Shown: positions 26,029-37,024, counted from the stretch's first letter. The stretch: 64,000 nt of DNA from Prosthecodimorpha staleyi (GCF_018729455.1 NZ_JAHHZF010000001.1:62001-126000), one strand, 5' to 3'. Translations and numbers: made by a program. The notes: a model not told the origin generated them from the sequence alone.

Positions 26029-27042
26029 TCACTCCGGATCGAACTTCTCCGGGTCGGTGTGGGCGGCGCGGATCCAGCGGACGGTCTTGGACGAGGAGCG
26101 CATGACGATCGTGTGAGTCACGATGCGGTTGCGGCCGAATTTGACGCCCTGGAGCATGTTGCCGTCGGTGACGCCGGTCGCGGCGAACAGCACGTCGCCG
26201 CGGGCCATGTCCTCGTGGGAATATTTCCGGCGCGGGTCGGTGATGCCCATCTTGGCGGCGCGCTCGACCTTCTCGCGGCTGTCGAGGATCAGCCGGCCCT
26301 GCATCTGGCCGCCCGTGCAGCGCAGCGCCGCCGCGGCGAGCACGCCTTCCGGGGCGCCGCCGGAGCCGAGATAGATGTCGATGCCGGTATCGGCCGGCTC
26401 GGTGGTGTGGATCACGCCGGCCACGTCGCCGTCGCCGATCAGCCGGATGGCGCAGCCGGTGGCGCGCACCTCCTCGATCAGCCGGGCATGGCGCGGGCGG
26501 TCGAGTATGCAGGCGGTGACCTCGGAGATCGGCACCATCTTGGCGTTGGCGAGCGCCTGGATATTCTCGGCGGGCGGCGCGTCGAGATCGATCAGGCCCT
26601 TGGGGTAGCCCGGGCCGATGGCGATCTTGTCCATGTAGACATCGGGCGCGTAGAGCAGCGCGCCTTCATGGGCGAGCGCGATCACGGCGATCGAGTTGGG
26701 CAGGTTCTTGGCGCAGATGGTGGTGCCTTCGAGCGGATCGAGGGCGATGTCGACCTTCGGTCCCTTCCCGTTGCCGACCTTCTCGCCGATATAGAGCATC
26801 GGCGCCTCGTCGCGCTCGCCCTCGCCGATCACCACGGTGCCGTCGATCGAGAGGTTGTTGAGCTCCGCCCGCATGGCATTGACCGCGGCCTGGTCGGCGG
26901 CCTTCTCGTCGCCGCGACCGCGCAGGCGCGCCGCCGCCACCGCAGCGCGCTCGGTCACGCGCGCGAGTTCGAGCGACAGGACGCGGTCGAGCCGGTCATC
27001 GTCGATGGTGTGGCCGTGATGGCGGTGGCTTTGCGTGCTCAT
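26029..27042 (-). CDS. glpX: Class II fructose-1,6-bisphosphatase (GlpX)
   Basis: 337 aa, the usual length. The metal and substrate motifs are present: GEGERDEAPMLYIGE (about residues 73-87), DPLEGTT (about 102-108), and the later VTDGN and LGSGGAPEG segments. It hydrolyses fructose 1,6-bisphosphate in gluconeogenesis or the Calvin cycle. It lies 52 bp downstream of hom in the same direction; hom-glpX is a conserved pair in alphaproteobacteria, usually followed by recJ. Here a terminator follows and recJ is not next. The His-rich start (HRHHGH) is a minor oddity. Confidence 0.95.
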   Translation of the reverse strand: MSTQSHRHHGHTIDDDRLDRVLSLELARVTERAAVAAARLRGRGDEKAADQAAVNAMRAELNNLSIDGTVVIGEGERDEAPMLYIGEKVGNGKGPKVDIALDPLEGTTICAKNLPNSIAVIALAHEGALLYAPDVYMDKIAIGPGYPKGLIDLDAPPAENIQALANAKMVPISEVTACILDRPRHARLIEEVRATGCAIRLIGDGDVAGVIHTTEPADTGIDIYLGSGGAPEGVLAAAALRCTGGQMQGRLILDSREKVERAAKMGITDPRRKYSHEDMARGDVLFAATGVTDGNMLQGVKFGRNRIVTHTIVMRSSSKTVRWIRAAHTDPEKFDPE

Positions 27043-27094
27043 GGCTTCGGAAGTTCCCCCGAGTGCAGATCCGGCGGCCTGCCGGCGGACGCTT

Positions 27095-28417
27095 TCAGAG
27101 CGCCTCGATGCGGATGAATTGCGGCGCGTCCGCGACGTGGCCGTCGTTGCGGATCAGATCGAGCGCTTCTCTTACCGCGGCCTCGGTCGTTTCGTAAGTG
27201 ATCATGATGATCGATTGCGGCTCCGCCGGTGCCTGGGTGCCGACGACGGCGGCATGCGGGGCGCGCCGCCGCTGGACGATCGATTCCAGCGAAATCCCCT
27301 TTTCGGCCATGCGGCTGGCGATCGCCGCCAGGGCGCCGGGCCGGTCGAAGACCGACAGCCGGACATAGTAGCCGCCCTTGTGGGCGCGCACGCCGGCGGG
27401 CCGGTAGGGTTCGAGATGTTCGGACGGCCGCCCCATCATGGCGAGCGCGGTGCCGCGTGCGATGTCGGCGATGTCGCCGACCACCGAGGAGGCGGTCGCG
27501 TCGCCGCCGGCGCCCGGGCCGACCAGCATCAGGCGGCCGACGAAGTCGCCGTCGATCGCGACCGCGTTCAGAACGCCGTCGATGCGGGCGATGGCGGAGG
27601 CCTTCGGCACCATGGTCGGGTGGACGCGCTGCTCGATGCCGCTCTCGGTGCGCTCGGCGATGCCGAGCAGCTTCAGCCGGTAGCCGAGCTCGTCGGCGGC
27701 CTCGATATCGGCCAGCGTGATCCGCTCGATGCCCTCGATATAGATCGAATCGACGTCGATCTCGGAGCCGAAGGCGAGGCTGGTCAGCAGGGCCAGCTTG
27801 TGGGCGGCGTCGAAACCGCCGACATCGAAGGTCGGATCGGCCTCCGCGTAGCCGAGCCGCTGGGCCTCCTTCAGGCAGTCGGCGAAGGACATGTCCTCCG
27901 CTTCCATCCGGGTCAGGATATAGTTGCAGGTGCCGTTGAGGATGCCGGCGACGCGGCTGACCGAATTGCCCGCGAGCGCCTCGCGCAGCGTCTTGATGAC
28001 CGGGATGCCGCCGGCGACCGCCGCCTCGAAATTGAGGCTGACGCCCTTGCGTTCGGCCAGCCGGGCGAGATCGTTGCCGTGCCGGGCGAGCAGCGCCTTG
28101 TTGGCGGTGACGACATGCTTGCCGGTTTCGAGAGCGGCGCGCACCGCATCTTCGGCTGGCCCGGAGGCCCCGCCCATCAGTTCAACGAACACGTCGATGC
28201 CCGGATCCATGGCGAGCTTCACCGGATCCTGGAACCAGTTGACGTTGCCGATGTCGATGCCGCGGTCGCGGGTCCGATCGCGCGCCGAGACGCCGCGCAG
28301 CACGATCGGCCGGCCGCACCGGACCGCGAGGTCCTTGGAATGTTTGTTCAGGAGGCGCACGACGGACGCCCCGACGGTGCCGAGGCCGGCGAGGCCGAGA
28401 CGGAGGCTGGGCTGCAT
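27095..28417 (-). CDS. hom: Homoserine dehydrogenase
   Basis: 440 aa. NAD(P)-binding motif GLGTVGASVVRLL is near residue 9. The catalytic-domain signature GILNGTCNYILTRME (about residues 165-180) and FDVGGFDAAHKLALL follow. A C-terminal ACT domain (SVFDRPGALAAIASRMAEKG) is the likely threonine-feedback site. It reduces aspartate semialdehyde to homoserine in threonine and methionine synthesis. The ATG at 28417 gives the family N-terminus; upstream extensions are not conserved. It lies in a minus-strand run with the aminotransferase gene upstream and glpX downstream. Confidence 0.95.
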   Translation of the reverse strand: MQPSLRLGLAGLGTVGASVVRLLNKHSKDLAVRCGRPIVLRGVSARDRTRDRGIDIGNVNWFQDPVKLAMDPGIDVFVELMGGASGPAEDAVRAALETGKHVVTANKALLARHGNDLARLAERKGVSLNFEAAVAGGIPVIKTLREALAGNSVSRVAGILNGTCNYILTRMEAEDMSFADCLKEAQRLGYAEADPTFDVGGFDAAHKLALLTSLAFGSEIDVDSIYIEGIERITLADIEAADELGYRLKLLGIAERTESGIEQRVHPTMVPKASAIARIDGVLNAVAIDGDFVGRLMLVGPGAGGDATASSVVGDIADIARGTALAMMGRPSEHLEPYRPAGVRAHKGGYYVRLSVFDRPGALAAIASRMAEKGISLESIVQRRRAPHAAVVGTQAPAEPQSIIMITYETTEAAVREALDLIRNDGHVADAPQFIRIEAL

Positions 28418-28560
28418 GGGGATATCCCGTTCCGCGGGTGGCGAACACCGGAAGCTCATACGGCCTGGACGGCCGCATTTCCAGATGCCCGGTTGATCAT
28501 TGTGGGTGACGCGCGCGCCGATCCGGCCCGCGCGCCTTGCAGGTCGGGTTCGTTTCCGCC

Positions 28561-28989
28561 CTAGCTGATGCCGAATACGGCATTCGCACCTTCATTGGCG
28601 AAGATATCCCCGGTCTCCAGGGTCCCGTCCGCCAGCCGATAGGGCAGATAGCAGACCAGCGACGAGCCCGACGCATGATCGAGCTCGACCGCGATGGCGT
28701 CGGAGATCGCATCGGAGTCCGGCACGCTGACGCGGCAGTCGTAGAACAGGGCGGTGGCGACGATGCGGCCGGCCCCGGCTTCGGTGGCGAGGAAGCCGCG
28801 CAGGCTTTCGAGCGCTTCGATCCGGGGCGGCTGCGCGTCGCCGTCCTGGTGGCCGATGCTGACCACCTCGCCGGAGGGCTTCATGGCCCCGGCATAGGGA
28901 TAGAACTCGCCGTGCTGCTCGAGCATCTGTTCGGCGAAGCCGATGAAGGATCCGAGCAGGGTGTTCAGAGCTTCGCGCGCTGCATCCAT
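28561..28989 (-). CDS. Conserved small protein of unknown function (EFYPYAG motif)
   Basis: 142 aa, cytoplasmic, acidic, with no signal or membrane segment. It begins MDAAREALNTLLGSF; AGAGG lies eight bases before this ATG. Visible marks are EHGEFYPYAGAMKPSGE-like spacing near residue 24 (read as QHGEFYPYAG) and VCYLPYRL near the C-terminus. The pattern of a helical N-terminus, [GE]FYP and a beta-rich end resembles a broad family of uncharacterised proteins that includes immunity-protein-like members. No function is proposed. It sits between the aminotransferase and hom genes, same strand. Confidence 0.65.
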   Translation of the reverse strand: MDAAREALNTLLGSFIGFAEQMLEQHGEFYPYAGAMKPSGEVVSIGHQDGDAQPPRIEALESLRGFLATEAGAGRIVATALFYDCRVSVPDSDAISDAIAVELDHASGSSLVCYLPYRLADGTLETGDIFANEGANAVFGIS

Positions 28990-29116
28990 CGGTTCGACCT
29001 CTCTGTTCCCGTCGGCGCCGCGGCACGGACGATGGGACCCAGCCATTGGAATCCCGGCTGACGACGAGCCGCCGTCCGCGCCCTCTCCGACGCGCGGACG
29101 GCGTCGTCCGGCCGTC

Positions 29117-30334
29117 TCAGCGATGGGCCGCCATCGGGATGACGTTGTGCAGGATCTTGTCGGCGCCGTCGAAGAAGCGGCGCACGTTGCGGGCGGCCTG
29201 GCGGATGCGCTGCTCGTTCTCGACCAGCGCGATGCGGACATATTCGTCGCCATGCTCGCCGAAGCCGATGCCCGGCGCGACCGCGATGTCGGCCTTCTCG
29301 ACCAGGAGCTTGGAGAATTCCAGGCTGCCCAGCTTGCGGAACTTCTCCGGGATCGGCACCCAGGCGAACATCGAGGCGCGCGGCGCGGGAATGTCCCAGC
29401 CGGCCTTGCCGAAGCTCTCGACCATCACGTCGCGGCGCTTCTTGTAGGTCTCGCGGATCTCCTCGATGGCCGCGTCGCCCGAATTCAGCGCCGCGGCGGC
29501 GGCGACCTGGATCGGCGTATAGGCGCCGTAGTCGAGATAGCTCTTCACCCGCGCGAGCGCCGCGATCAGCCGCTCGTTGCCGACCGCGAAGCCGATGCGC
29601 CAGCCCGGCATCGAGAAGGATTTCGACATCGAGGTGAATTCCACCGCCACCTCGGTCGCGCCCGGCACCTGCAGGATCGAGGGCGGCGGATCGTTGTCGA
29701 AATAGATCTCCGAATAGGCGAGATCGGACAGCAGGAAGATGCCGTGCCGCTTGGCGAAGGCGACGCAGTCCCGATAGAAATCGAGATCGGCGGTCATCGC
29801 GGTCGGGTTCGACGGATAGCACAGCACGACCGCGAGCGGCTTCGGGATCGAATGCACGACCGCCCGCTCCAGCGCCTCGAAGAAGGCCGGGCCGGGCTCA
29901 CAGGGCACCGAGCGGATCACGCCGCCGACCATCAGGAAGCCGAAGGCGTGGATCGGGTAGCTCGGATTGGGCGCCAGAATCACGTCGCCCGGCGCGGTGA
30001 TCGCCTGCGCCATGTTGACGAAGCCTTCCTTCGAGCCGAGCGTCGCGACGATCTGGGTGTCCGGGTTGAGCTTCACGCCGAAGCGGCGGTCGTAATAGGC
30101 CGCCTGGGCGCGGCGCAGGCCGGCGATGCCCTTGGACGCGGAATAGCGGTTGGTGCGCGGCTTGCCGATCGTCTCGATCAGCTTCTCTTCGATGAAGCGC
30201 GGGGTCGGCAGGTCGGGATTGCCCATGCCGAGATCGATGATGTCTGCGCCGTTCGCTCGCGCCTGTGCCTTGAGACGGTTGACCTGCTCGAACACGTACG
30301 GCGGCAGCCGTCGGATCTTGTGGAACTCGTCCAT
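29117..30334 (-). CDS. PLP-dependent class I/II aminotransferase (LL-diaminopimelate aminotransferase-like)
   Basis: 405 aa, fold type I. It has MDEFHKIRRLPPYVF at the N-terminus, NPDLPTP (substrate/cofactor loop), NPTAM in the middle and SMSKSFSMPGWRIGF with the PLP-binding lysine at about residue 237. This is the subgroup annotated as LL-diaminopimelate or AlaC-type alanine aminotransferase that often precedes hom in alphaproteobacteria. AGGA eight bases upstream supports the ATG at 30334; longer frames exist but are not conserved. It probably makes alanine or glutamate-family amino acids rather than diaminopimelate, since alphaproteobacteria normally use the succinylase route (inference). 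Confidence 0.85.
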   Translation of the reverse strand: MDEFHKIRRLPPYVFEQVNRLKAQARANGADIIDLGMGNPDLPTPRFIEEKLIETIGKPRTNRYSASKGIAGLRRAQAAYYDRRFGVKLNPDTQIVATLGSKEGFVNMAQAITAPGDVILAPNPSYPIHAFGFLMVGGVIRSVPCEPGPAFFEALERAVVHSIPKPLAVVLCYPSNPTAMTADLDFYRDCVAFAKRHGIFLLSDLAYSEIYFDNDPPPSILQVPGATEVAVEFTSMSKSFSMPGWRIGFAVGNERLIAALARVKSYLDYGAYTPIQVAAAAALNSGDAAIEEIRETYKKRRDVMVESFGKAGWDIPAPRASMFAWVPIPEKFRKLGSLEFSKLLVEKADIAVAPGIGFGEHGDEYVRIALVENEQRIRQAARNVRRFFDGADKILHNVIPMAAHR

Positions 30335-30713
30335 GGCGAACGTCCTTTTCGATGTGACCGCGGCCATCCGGCGACAATCGCCGGCGCCCTTCTCCCGTTG
30401 TTCCGAAATCGACCCGCTCCGCGGCGGAATCGTGACAGCCATACAGGCCGGTCGGCGCTTTTACCAGATCTCCGCCCGCGCGACACCCGGGACCTTGCGC
30501 CGCAAGGCCCCCGGGACGGCGGCCGATTCGGGCGTGAAGTTTGTGCGCGACACAACGGAAGTCGCTGTTGTCGGCGGCGGCCCGACCTGCCACATAGAAA
30601 GTCAAGTCATGGGTCCTCGCCTCCCCCCGGATCGCGGCCGAAGAGAAGCCGCAAGCGGGGTCCGATCGGAGGCGAAGGCTTCGCAACGGTGACGAGATCT
30701 TGAGGGAACGTCC
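30335..30713. other. Divergent intergenic region between the aminotransferase gene and phaC
   Basis: No gene is seen in these 379 bp. It must hold the promoters of both flanking operons. GAGATCTTGAGGGAACGTCC directly before phaC contains the ribosome-binding site (GAGG). No clear operator, riboswitch or terminator was recognised. Confidence 0.5.
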
Positions 30714-32525
30714 ATGGCCGCGGAAGGCGAATCCGAGAGCCCGCTGCTCAGATACATCGTCAAGAATCCGGAGGCCTTCGCGCAGAACCTGGCCCGGGTC
30801 GTCGAACAGGCCGGCCGCGCTGCGGCCGCCTATCTGAAGCCGCGCGAGGAAGGTCAGGCCAAGGACGAGCTGGCCGACGAACTCGCCCATGTCTTCAAGA
30901 CGCTCGCCCATGTCGGCGAATACTGGCTGTCCGACCCGCAGCGCGCCATGGAGGCGCAGCGCCGGCTGGTGACCGGCTACATGGACATCTGGGACCGCTC
31001 GCTGAAGCGGATGGCCGGCGAGGATATCGCGCCGGCCGTGGAGCCCGATCCGCGCGACAAGCGCTTCCAGGACCCCGACTGGCGCGAGAACCAGTTCTTC
31101 GACTTCCTCAAGCAGATGTACCTGACCACCTCGCGCTGGGCCGAGGACATGGTCGAGGAGGCCGAGGGGCTGGAGCCGCATATCCGCCACAAGGCGGAAT
31201 TCTTCATGCGCCAGATCACCTCGGCGCTGGCGCCGACCAATTTCCTGCTGACCAACCCGGAACTGCTGCGCGAGACGATGCAGTCGTCGGGCGAGAATCT
31301 GGTCCGCGGCATCCGCATGATGGCCGAGGACATCGTCGCCGGTGGCGGCGATCTCAAGATCCGGCAGGCGAGCGAAGGACGCTTCAAGGTCGGCGAGAAT
31401 CTCGCCACCACGCCCGGCAAGGTGATCTTCCAGAACGACGTCTGTCAGATCCTGCAATACGAGCCGACGACCGAGAAGGTCCTGAAGCGGCCGCTCTTGA
31501 TCGTGCCGCCCTGGATCAACAAGTTCTACATTCTCGATCTCAACCCGGAGAAGAGCTTCATCCGCTGGGCGGTCGGCGAAGGCCACACGGTCTTTGTCAT
31601 CTCCTGGGTCAATCCGGATGCCCGCCAGGCCGACAAGTCCTTCGAGCACTATATGAAGGAGGGCATCCTGACGGCGCTCGACGTGATCGAGAAGGCGACC
31701 GGCGAGCGGCAGGCCAACACCATCGGCTATTGCGTCGGCGGCACCCTGCTGGCGGTCACCCTCGCCTATTGCGCGGCGATCGGCGACGACCGGATCAAGA
31801 GCGCGACCTTCTTCACCACCCAGGTCGACTTTACCTATGCGGGCGATCTCAAGGTTTTCGTCGACGAGGATCAGATTCGCATCCTCGAAGAACGCATGAA
31901 GGAAAAGGGCTATCTCGAAGGCAAGAAGATGGCCTCGGCCTTCAACATGCTGCGCTCGAACGACCTGATCTGGCCCTATTTCATCAACAACTACATGAAG
32001 GGCAAGGAGCCCTTCCCGTTCGATCTCCTGTTCTGGAACTCCGATTCGACCCGCATGCCGGCGGCGAACCACAGCTACTACCTGCGCAACTGCTATCTGG
32101 AGAACCGGCTGACCAAGGGCGAGATGGTCATGGCCGGCGAGACGCTGGATCTGAAGAAGGTCCGCATCCCGGTCTACAATCTCGCCGCCCGCGAGGACCA
32201 TATCGCCCCGGCGCGCTCGGTATTCGAGGGATCGAAATATTTCGGCGGCCCGGTCGAATATGTCCTGGCCGGCTCCGGCCACATCGCCGGCGTGGTCAAT
32301 CCGGCCGCGAAGCCGAAATACCAGTTCTGGACCGGTGGCAAGGTCAAGGGCACGCTGGAGGACTGGATCGCCAAGGCGACCGAGACGCCCGGCACCTGGT
32401 GGGGCCATTGGCAGACATGGGTTTCGGGCCTCGCCCCCGAGACCGTCAAGGCGCGCAAGCCGGGCGGCCGCAAGCTGAAGCCGATCGAGGATGCGCCGGG
32501 CAGCTACGTCCGCGTCAGGGCGTGA
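30714..32525 (+). CDS. phaC: Class I poly(3-hydroxyalkanoate) synthase PhaC
   Basis: 603 aa, typical of class I. The lipase-like box GYCVGG places the nucleophile at Cys340. The partner residues fall at Asp495 (REDHIAP) and His523 (GSGHIAG), giving a complete triad. [11 protein letters not shown] and WNSDSTRMP are further class I marks. It polymerises (R)-3-hydroxyacyl-CoA into storage polyester at granule surfaces. phaA, phaB and phasin genes are not in the window. The divergent neighbour is an aminotransferase, a position often seen for phaC in this order. Confidence 0.95.
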   Translation: MAAEGESESPLLRYIVKNPEAFAQNLARVVEQAGRAAAAYLKPREEGQAKDELADELAHVFKTLAHVGEYWLSDPQRAMEAQRRLVTGYMDIWDRSLKRMAGEDIAPAVEPDPRDKRFQDPDWRENQFFDFLKQMYLTTSRWAEDMVEEAEGLEPHIRHKAEFFMRQITSALAPTNFLLTNPELLRETMQSSGENLVRGIRMMAEDIVAGGGDLKIRQASEGRFKVGENLATTPGKVIFQNDVCQILQYEPTTEKVLKRPLLIVPPWINKFYILDLNPEKSFIRWAVGEGHTVFVISWVNPDARQADKSFEHYMKEGILTALDVIEKATGERQANTIGYCVGGTLLAVTLAYCAAIGDDRIKSATFFTTQVDFTYAGDLKVFVDEDQIRILEERMKEKGYLEGKKMASAFNMLRSNDLIWPYFINNYMKGKEPFPFDLLFWNSDSTRMPAANHSYYLRNCYLENRLTKGEMVMAGETLDLKKVRIPVYNLAAREDHIAPARSVFEGSKYFGGPVEYVLAGSGHIAGVVNPAAKPKYQFWTGGKVKGTLEDWIAKATETPGTWWGHWQTWVSGLAPETVKARKPGGRKLKPIEDAPGSYVRVRA

Positions 32526-32643
32526 GAGCGGCGGGATTGTCCAGCGGCCCGTCGAAGCGGCCCGTGGCGCCCGAACCTCCGGGGCCGGGACTGATCCGCC
32601 CCCGCCGGCCCTCCCCCGCAGTTCCCTGCCCCGGCCGGCGCCG

Positions 32644-32979
32644 CTACCGCCCCGGACAGCCCGTCGCGGCAGACCCCGCCGAGGCGAGCGGCTTGCCGTT
32701 GACCAGCACGTTGGCGCTGCCGCCGACGACCACGCCACCGCAATCGGTCCCGCTGCCCGCGAGTGCAGCCGGCTTGCCGTTGATGAAGACATTGGGCGAG
32801 CCGCCGACGATCACGCCGCCCCCGGTCGCCGTGGTGCCGGTCTGCGCTGCCGGCCGTCCGTTGACGGTCACATCCGGACTGCCGCCCGCGACCACGCCGG
32901 GCGTGGCGCCGTCGGCCTGGGCCGAGCCGGCATGGCCGATAGCAAACAGCAGGACTGCAATGGCCCGATGCCGTGTCAT
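32644..32979 (-). CDS. Secreted PAAR-like repeat protein
   Basis: 111 aa. A signal peptide (MTRHRAIAVLLF..., cleavage near AQADG) is followed by three repeats of about 28 residues, each built as VVGGSPNVFVNGKPAA-like units: VVAGGSPDVTVNGRPAA, VIVGGSPNVFINGKPAA and VVVGGSANVLVNGKPLA. This matches PAAR-motif proteins, which form beta cones at the tips of type VI spikes. Unlike those, it has an export signal, and no T6SS gene is nearby. GGAG lies six bases before the ATG. It may be a periplasmic or cell-surface protein; its function is unknown. Confidence 0.75.
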   Translation of the reverse strand: MTRHRAIAVLLFAIGHAGSAQADGATPGVVAGGSPDVTVNGRPAAQTGTTATGGGVIVGGSPNVFINGKPAALAGSGTDCGGVVVGGSANVLVNGKPLASAGSAATGCPGR

Positions 32980-33067
32980 GCCGAACTCCTTCCGATCGCC
33001 CTCTTCATCGCGCGCGAGCTTGACTTCGGCGCGATGAAGCAAGTCTGAACGGCCGGAGCCGACCGCC

Positions 33068-34318
<1,251 letters not shown>

Positions 34319-34427
34319 CTAATCGCACCGCCCTTCGGGAACAAGCCCCTTCCCGAGCAGGACGCGCCTGCGCAGGGCGGCCCCGGGCAGGAACAGCCCG
34401 CCAACAGCCCGCCGGGGCCGGCCCGAC

Positions 34428-34694
34428 TTACCGGCCGGGCGGCTCGACCGCCATGGCCACGATGCGACGGACCAGCGGCATGACCACCAGGAGCGTCGGG
34501 AAGGCGACCAGCCAGGAGACGCCCCAGGCCGACATCCAGGCGGACAGGAAACCCGGCACGAAGCCGAGTGCCTTGACGGTCGAAATCCCCGACACGACGA
34601 AGGTCATCATGATGGACAGGACCAGCGGCAGGGCCAGGGCATTGTAGCGGGCCGGAAGGCGCCGGGAACGGCGGGGCAACTCGAACGAAGTCAT
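34428..34694 (-). CDS. DUF2798 small membrane protein
   Basis: 88 aa with two hydrophobic segments (about residues 20-40 and 52-76). The pattern PLVLSIMMTFVVSGIST and the following FLSAWMSAWGVSWLVAFPTL is characteristic of DUF2798, a family of small inner-membrane proteins of unknown function. A basic N-terminus (RRSRRLPARY) precedes the first helix. It has its own short upstream region and no obvious operon partner. Confidence 0.8.
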   Translation of the reverse strand: MTSFELPRRSRRLPARYNALALPLVLSIMMTFVVSGISTVKALGFVPGFLSAWMSAWGVSWLVAFPTLLVVMPLVRRIVAMAVEPPGR

Positions 34695-34900
34695 GAAAGC
34701 CTCGAAAGGACTGACCCGGACGAGGACCGTGCCGCGGGCGTGAGACGCACCGTCACGACCCCGGAAACCCGGGTCTGGCGATGCGTTGCTTGACGGTAAC
34801 GCTTACGGCGGCACGCTGTGCAGCGACGAGACACCTACCGCAGATCCGAAGCGCTGGCAAAGCGCGAGCTGCGCGGCCGGCGCAAGGCCGTCATTCCGCG

Positions 34901-35122
34901 TCAGACCGAGGAATCCGGATCGTCGTAGCCGCGCCGGCTCGACACGAAGACCAGCGCCATCAGCCCGATGCCGATCGCCATGGAGAAGACGATGCCGAGC
35001 CCCAAGGCCAGCCAACCGTGGCCGGACAGCTCGCCGCTGCCGACCCAGCGCCAGAGACCGACGGCCGCGATGGCCGACGCCGCCAGGATGACGAGAACGA
35101 CAAGGACGATCTTCGCAGTCAT
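34901..35122 (-). CDS. Small two-helix membrane protein
   Basis: 73 aa: MTAKIVLVVLVILAAS begins a first helix, and LALGLGIVFSMAIGIGLMALVF forms a second one, ending with a short charged tail (SSRRGYDD). GAGGGG lies eight bases before the ATG. It is not assigned to a family; DUF2798 and the SAF oxidoreductase flank it, without evidence of a link. Its codon pattern and ribosome-binding site make it likely to be real. Confidence 0.6.
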   Translation of the reverse strand: MTAKIVLVVLVILAASAIAAVGLWRWVGSGELSGHGWLALGLGIVFSMAIGIGLMALVFVSSRRGYDDPDSSV

Positions 35123-35403
35123 GACCCGCACCCCTCGCCACCTGTCCTGCCGTCGACCGCCCTGCCCGTCGGAGCCGCGCGATCCGGACGATCGCGGCGC
35201 CCCGTTCGGCCGCCCCGATCGCTTCATGGCTGCAGATAGGCGTATCGGCCGGCGATGACCAGCCGTGGACTTCGGCGCGGACCGCATGGCGGACCATCCC
35301 GGCTCGCGGTGCAACCGAGCTGCCGCGTCAGCACATGGGACAAGGCGCCGTGCCGCCGGTACCATCGCGCCTGCAAACAACAACACCCGGAAACGCCCGT
35401 CCC

Positions 35404-36708
35404 ATGAACCTGATGTCTCTTCTCGCCGCCCGCCGCGATGCCGGCCGGCCGGTCCGCGCCGGCCTGATCGGCGCCGGCAAGTTCGGCTCGATGTTCCTGG
35501 CCCAGGTGCCGACCACGCCCGGCCTGGAGATCGCCGCCATTGCCGATCTCGCCCCCGACCGCGCCCGCCAGGCCTGCCGGACCGTCGGCTGGGACGACCA
35601 GCGCATCGGCGCCACCGCCTTCCTGGATGACGGCGCGGCACTGGCGGCGCGCGACGACGTGGAGGTGGTGATCGAGGCGACCGGGCATCCGGCGGCCGGC
35701 ATCCGTCATGCGCTGGCGGCGATCCGCGCCGGCAAGCATGTCGTGATGGTCAATGTCGAGGCCGACGTCCTGGCCGGGGCCGAACTCGCCGCCGCGGCGC
35801 GCTCCGCCGGCGTGGTCTATTCGATGGCCTATGGCGACCAGCCGGCGCTGACCTCCGAGATGGTCGACTGGGCGCGCGCGGCCGGCTTCCGCGTCGCCTG
35901 CGCGGGTAAGGGCACCAAATATCTGCCGGCCTACCACCAGGTGACGCCGGACGACGTCTGGACCCATTACGGACTGACGCCGGCCGAGGCGGCGGCGGCG
36001 GGCATGAACCCGCAAATGTTCAATTCCTTCATGGACGGCACCAAGTCGGCCATCGAGATGGCCGCGATCGCCAATGCCTGCGAGCTGACGCCGCCCTCCG
36101 ACGGCCTGCTGTTCCCGCCCTGCGGCGTCGACGACCTGCCGCATATCCTGCGCCCGAAGGTAGCCGGTGGTGTCCTGGAGACGACCGGCATGGTCGAGGT
36201 GGTCTCGTCGCTGGAGCGCGACGGTCGCCCGGTGTTCCGCGATCTGCGCTGGGGCGTCTACGTCATACTGGAGGCGCTGTCGGACTATGCCGCCGCCTGC
36301 TTCCGGCAATATGGCCTGAAGACCGATGCCAGCGGCCGCTACGCCGCGATGTACAAGCCCTATCACCTGATCGGACTGGAACTCGGCATCTCCGTGCTCA
36401 ACGCGGCCCTGCGCGGCGAGGCGACCGGCTCGACGCGGACCTTCGCCGGCGACGCGGTGGCGGTCGCCAAGCGCGACCTGAAGGCCGGCGAGACGCTCGA
36501 CGGCGAAGGCGGCTGGACCGTCTGGGGCAAATGCATTCCCGCCGCCCGATCGCTCGCGGAAGGCGCCCTTCCGATCGGTCTCGCTCACCGCGTACCGCTG
36601 GTCCGCGACGTGCCGGCAGGCGCCATCGTCACCTGGGCCGACGTGACGGTCGACGCCGGCAGCGAGGCCGTGCGCGTCCGCCGCGCCATGGAAGCGCGCT
36701 TCGGCTGA
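35404..36708 (+). CDS. NAD(P)-dependent oxidoreductase with C-terminal SAF domain
   Basis: 434 aa. A Rossmann motif LIGAGKFGSMF is near residue 20. VIEATGHP and the AGKHVVMVNVEADV stretch match homoserine-dehydrogenase-like/Gfo-Idh-like oxidoreductases. The C-terminal ~100 residues (from about FAGDAVAVAKRDLKAGETLDG) are a SAF domain, as in sialic-acid synthases and altronate dehydratase-type sugar-acid enzymes. Proteins with this layout are found in sugar-acid (tetronate or apionate-like) catabolism, but the reaction is not known. The ATG at 35404 fits the conserved start. It is transcribed alone, and a CCGGGTG/CACCCGG hairpin follows at 36736-36753. Confidence 0.8.
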   Translation: MNLMSLLAARRDAGRPVRAGLIGAGKFGSMFLAQVPTTPGLEIAAIADLAPDRARQACRTVGWDDQRIGATAFLDDGAALAARDDVEVVIEATGHPAAGIRHALAAIRAGKHVVMVNVEADVLAGAELAAAARSAGVVYSMAYGDQPALTSEMVDWARAAGFRVACAGKGTKYLPAYHQVTPDDVWTHYGLTPAEAAAAGMNPQMFNSFMDGTKSAIEMAAIANACELTPPSDGLLFPPCGVDDLPHILRPKVAGGVLETTGMVEVVSSLERDGRPVFRDLRWGVYVILEALSDYAAACFRQYGLKTDASGRYAAMYKPYHLIGLELGISVLNAALRGEATGSTRTFAGDAVAVAKRDLKAGETLDGEGGWTVWGKCIPAARSLAEGALPIGLAHRVPLVRDVPAGAIVTWADVTVDAGSEAVRVRRAMEARFG

Positions 36709-36995
36709 TCGCGGACCGAGACCGGATAGCCGGTGCCGGGTGGCATCACCCGGCAGACCGGTCGTCGGCGGGGCGTCGATGCGGCCCGCCGCAGGAGCGA
36801 CGCCGCCGGATCGGGACGGGCCGTAATACGGAGTGGAGCACCGATCGTAGGATATTTCTTCGATATCACAAATGCTTCACGGAGTTTTCTCATAACGCCA
36901 TTGAAGGCGTGTTGCCGGACGCAGAATGAATTGCGTTGACCGTTTCCCCGGATCGAAACCGCCCTGAGGCATTCCAGCTACGGACTGTTGCAGCG

Positions 36996-37024
36996 TTGAC
37001 AGCGCTTGCAGCGTCGCCTTAACG
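36996..37024 (+). promoter_or_regulatory. Candidate sigma70-type promoter of the DUF992 gene
   Basis: TTGACA (36996-37001), a perfect -35 match, is followed after 17 bases by TTAACG (37019-37024), a poor -10. It lies 80 bp before the DUF992 start. The rest of the 396-bp gap 36709-37104 holds one hairpin near 36740 and an AT-richer stretch at about 36845-36945, with no gene seen. Confidence 0.35.

Noticed and set aside
36736-36753. CCGGGTG/CACCCGG hairpin as terminator of the SAF oxidoreductase gene
   Set aside because: The stem is only seven base pairs and lacks a T-run, so it is mentioned with the gene but not called as a feature.
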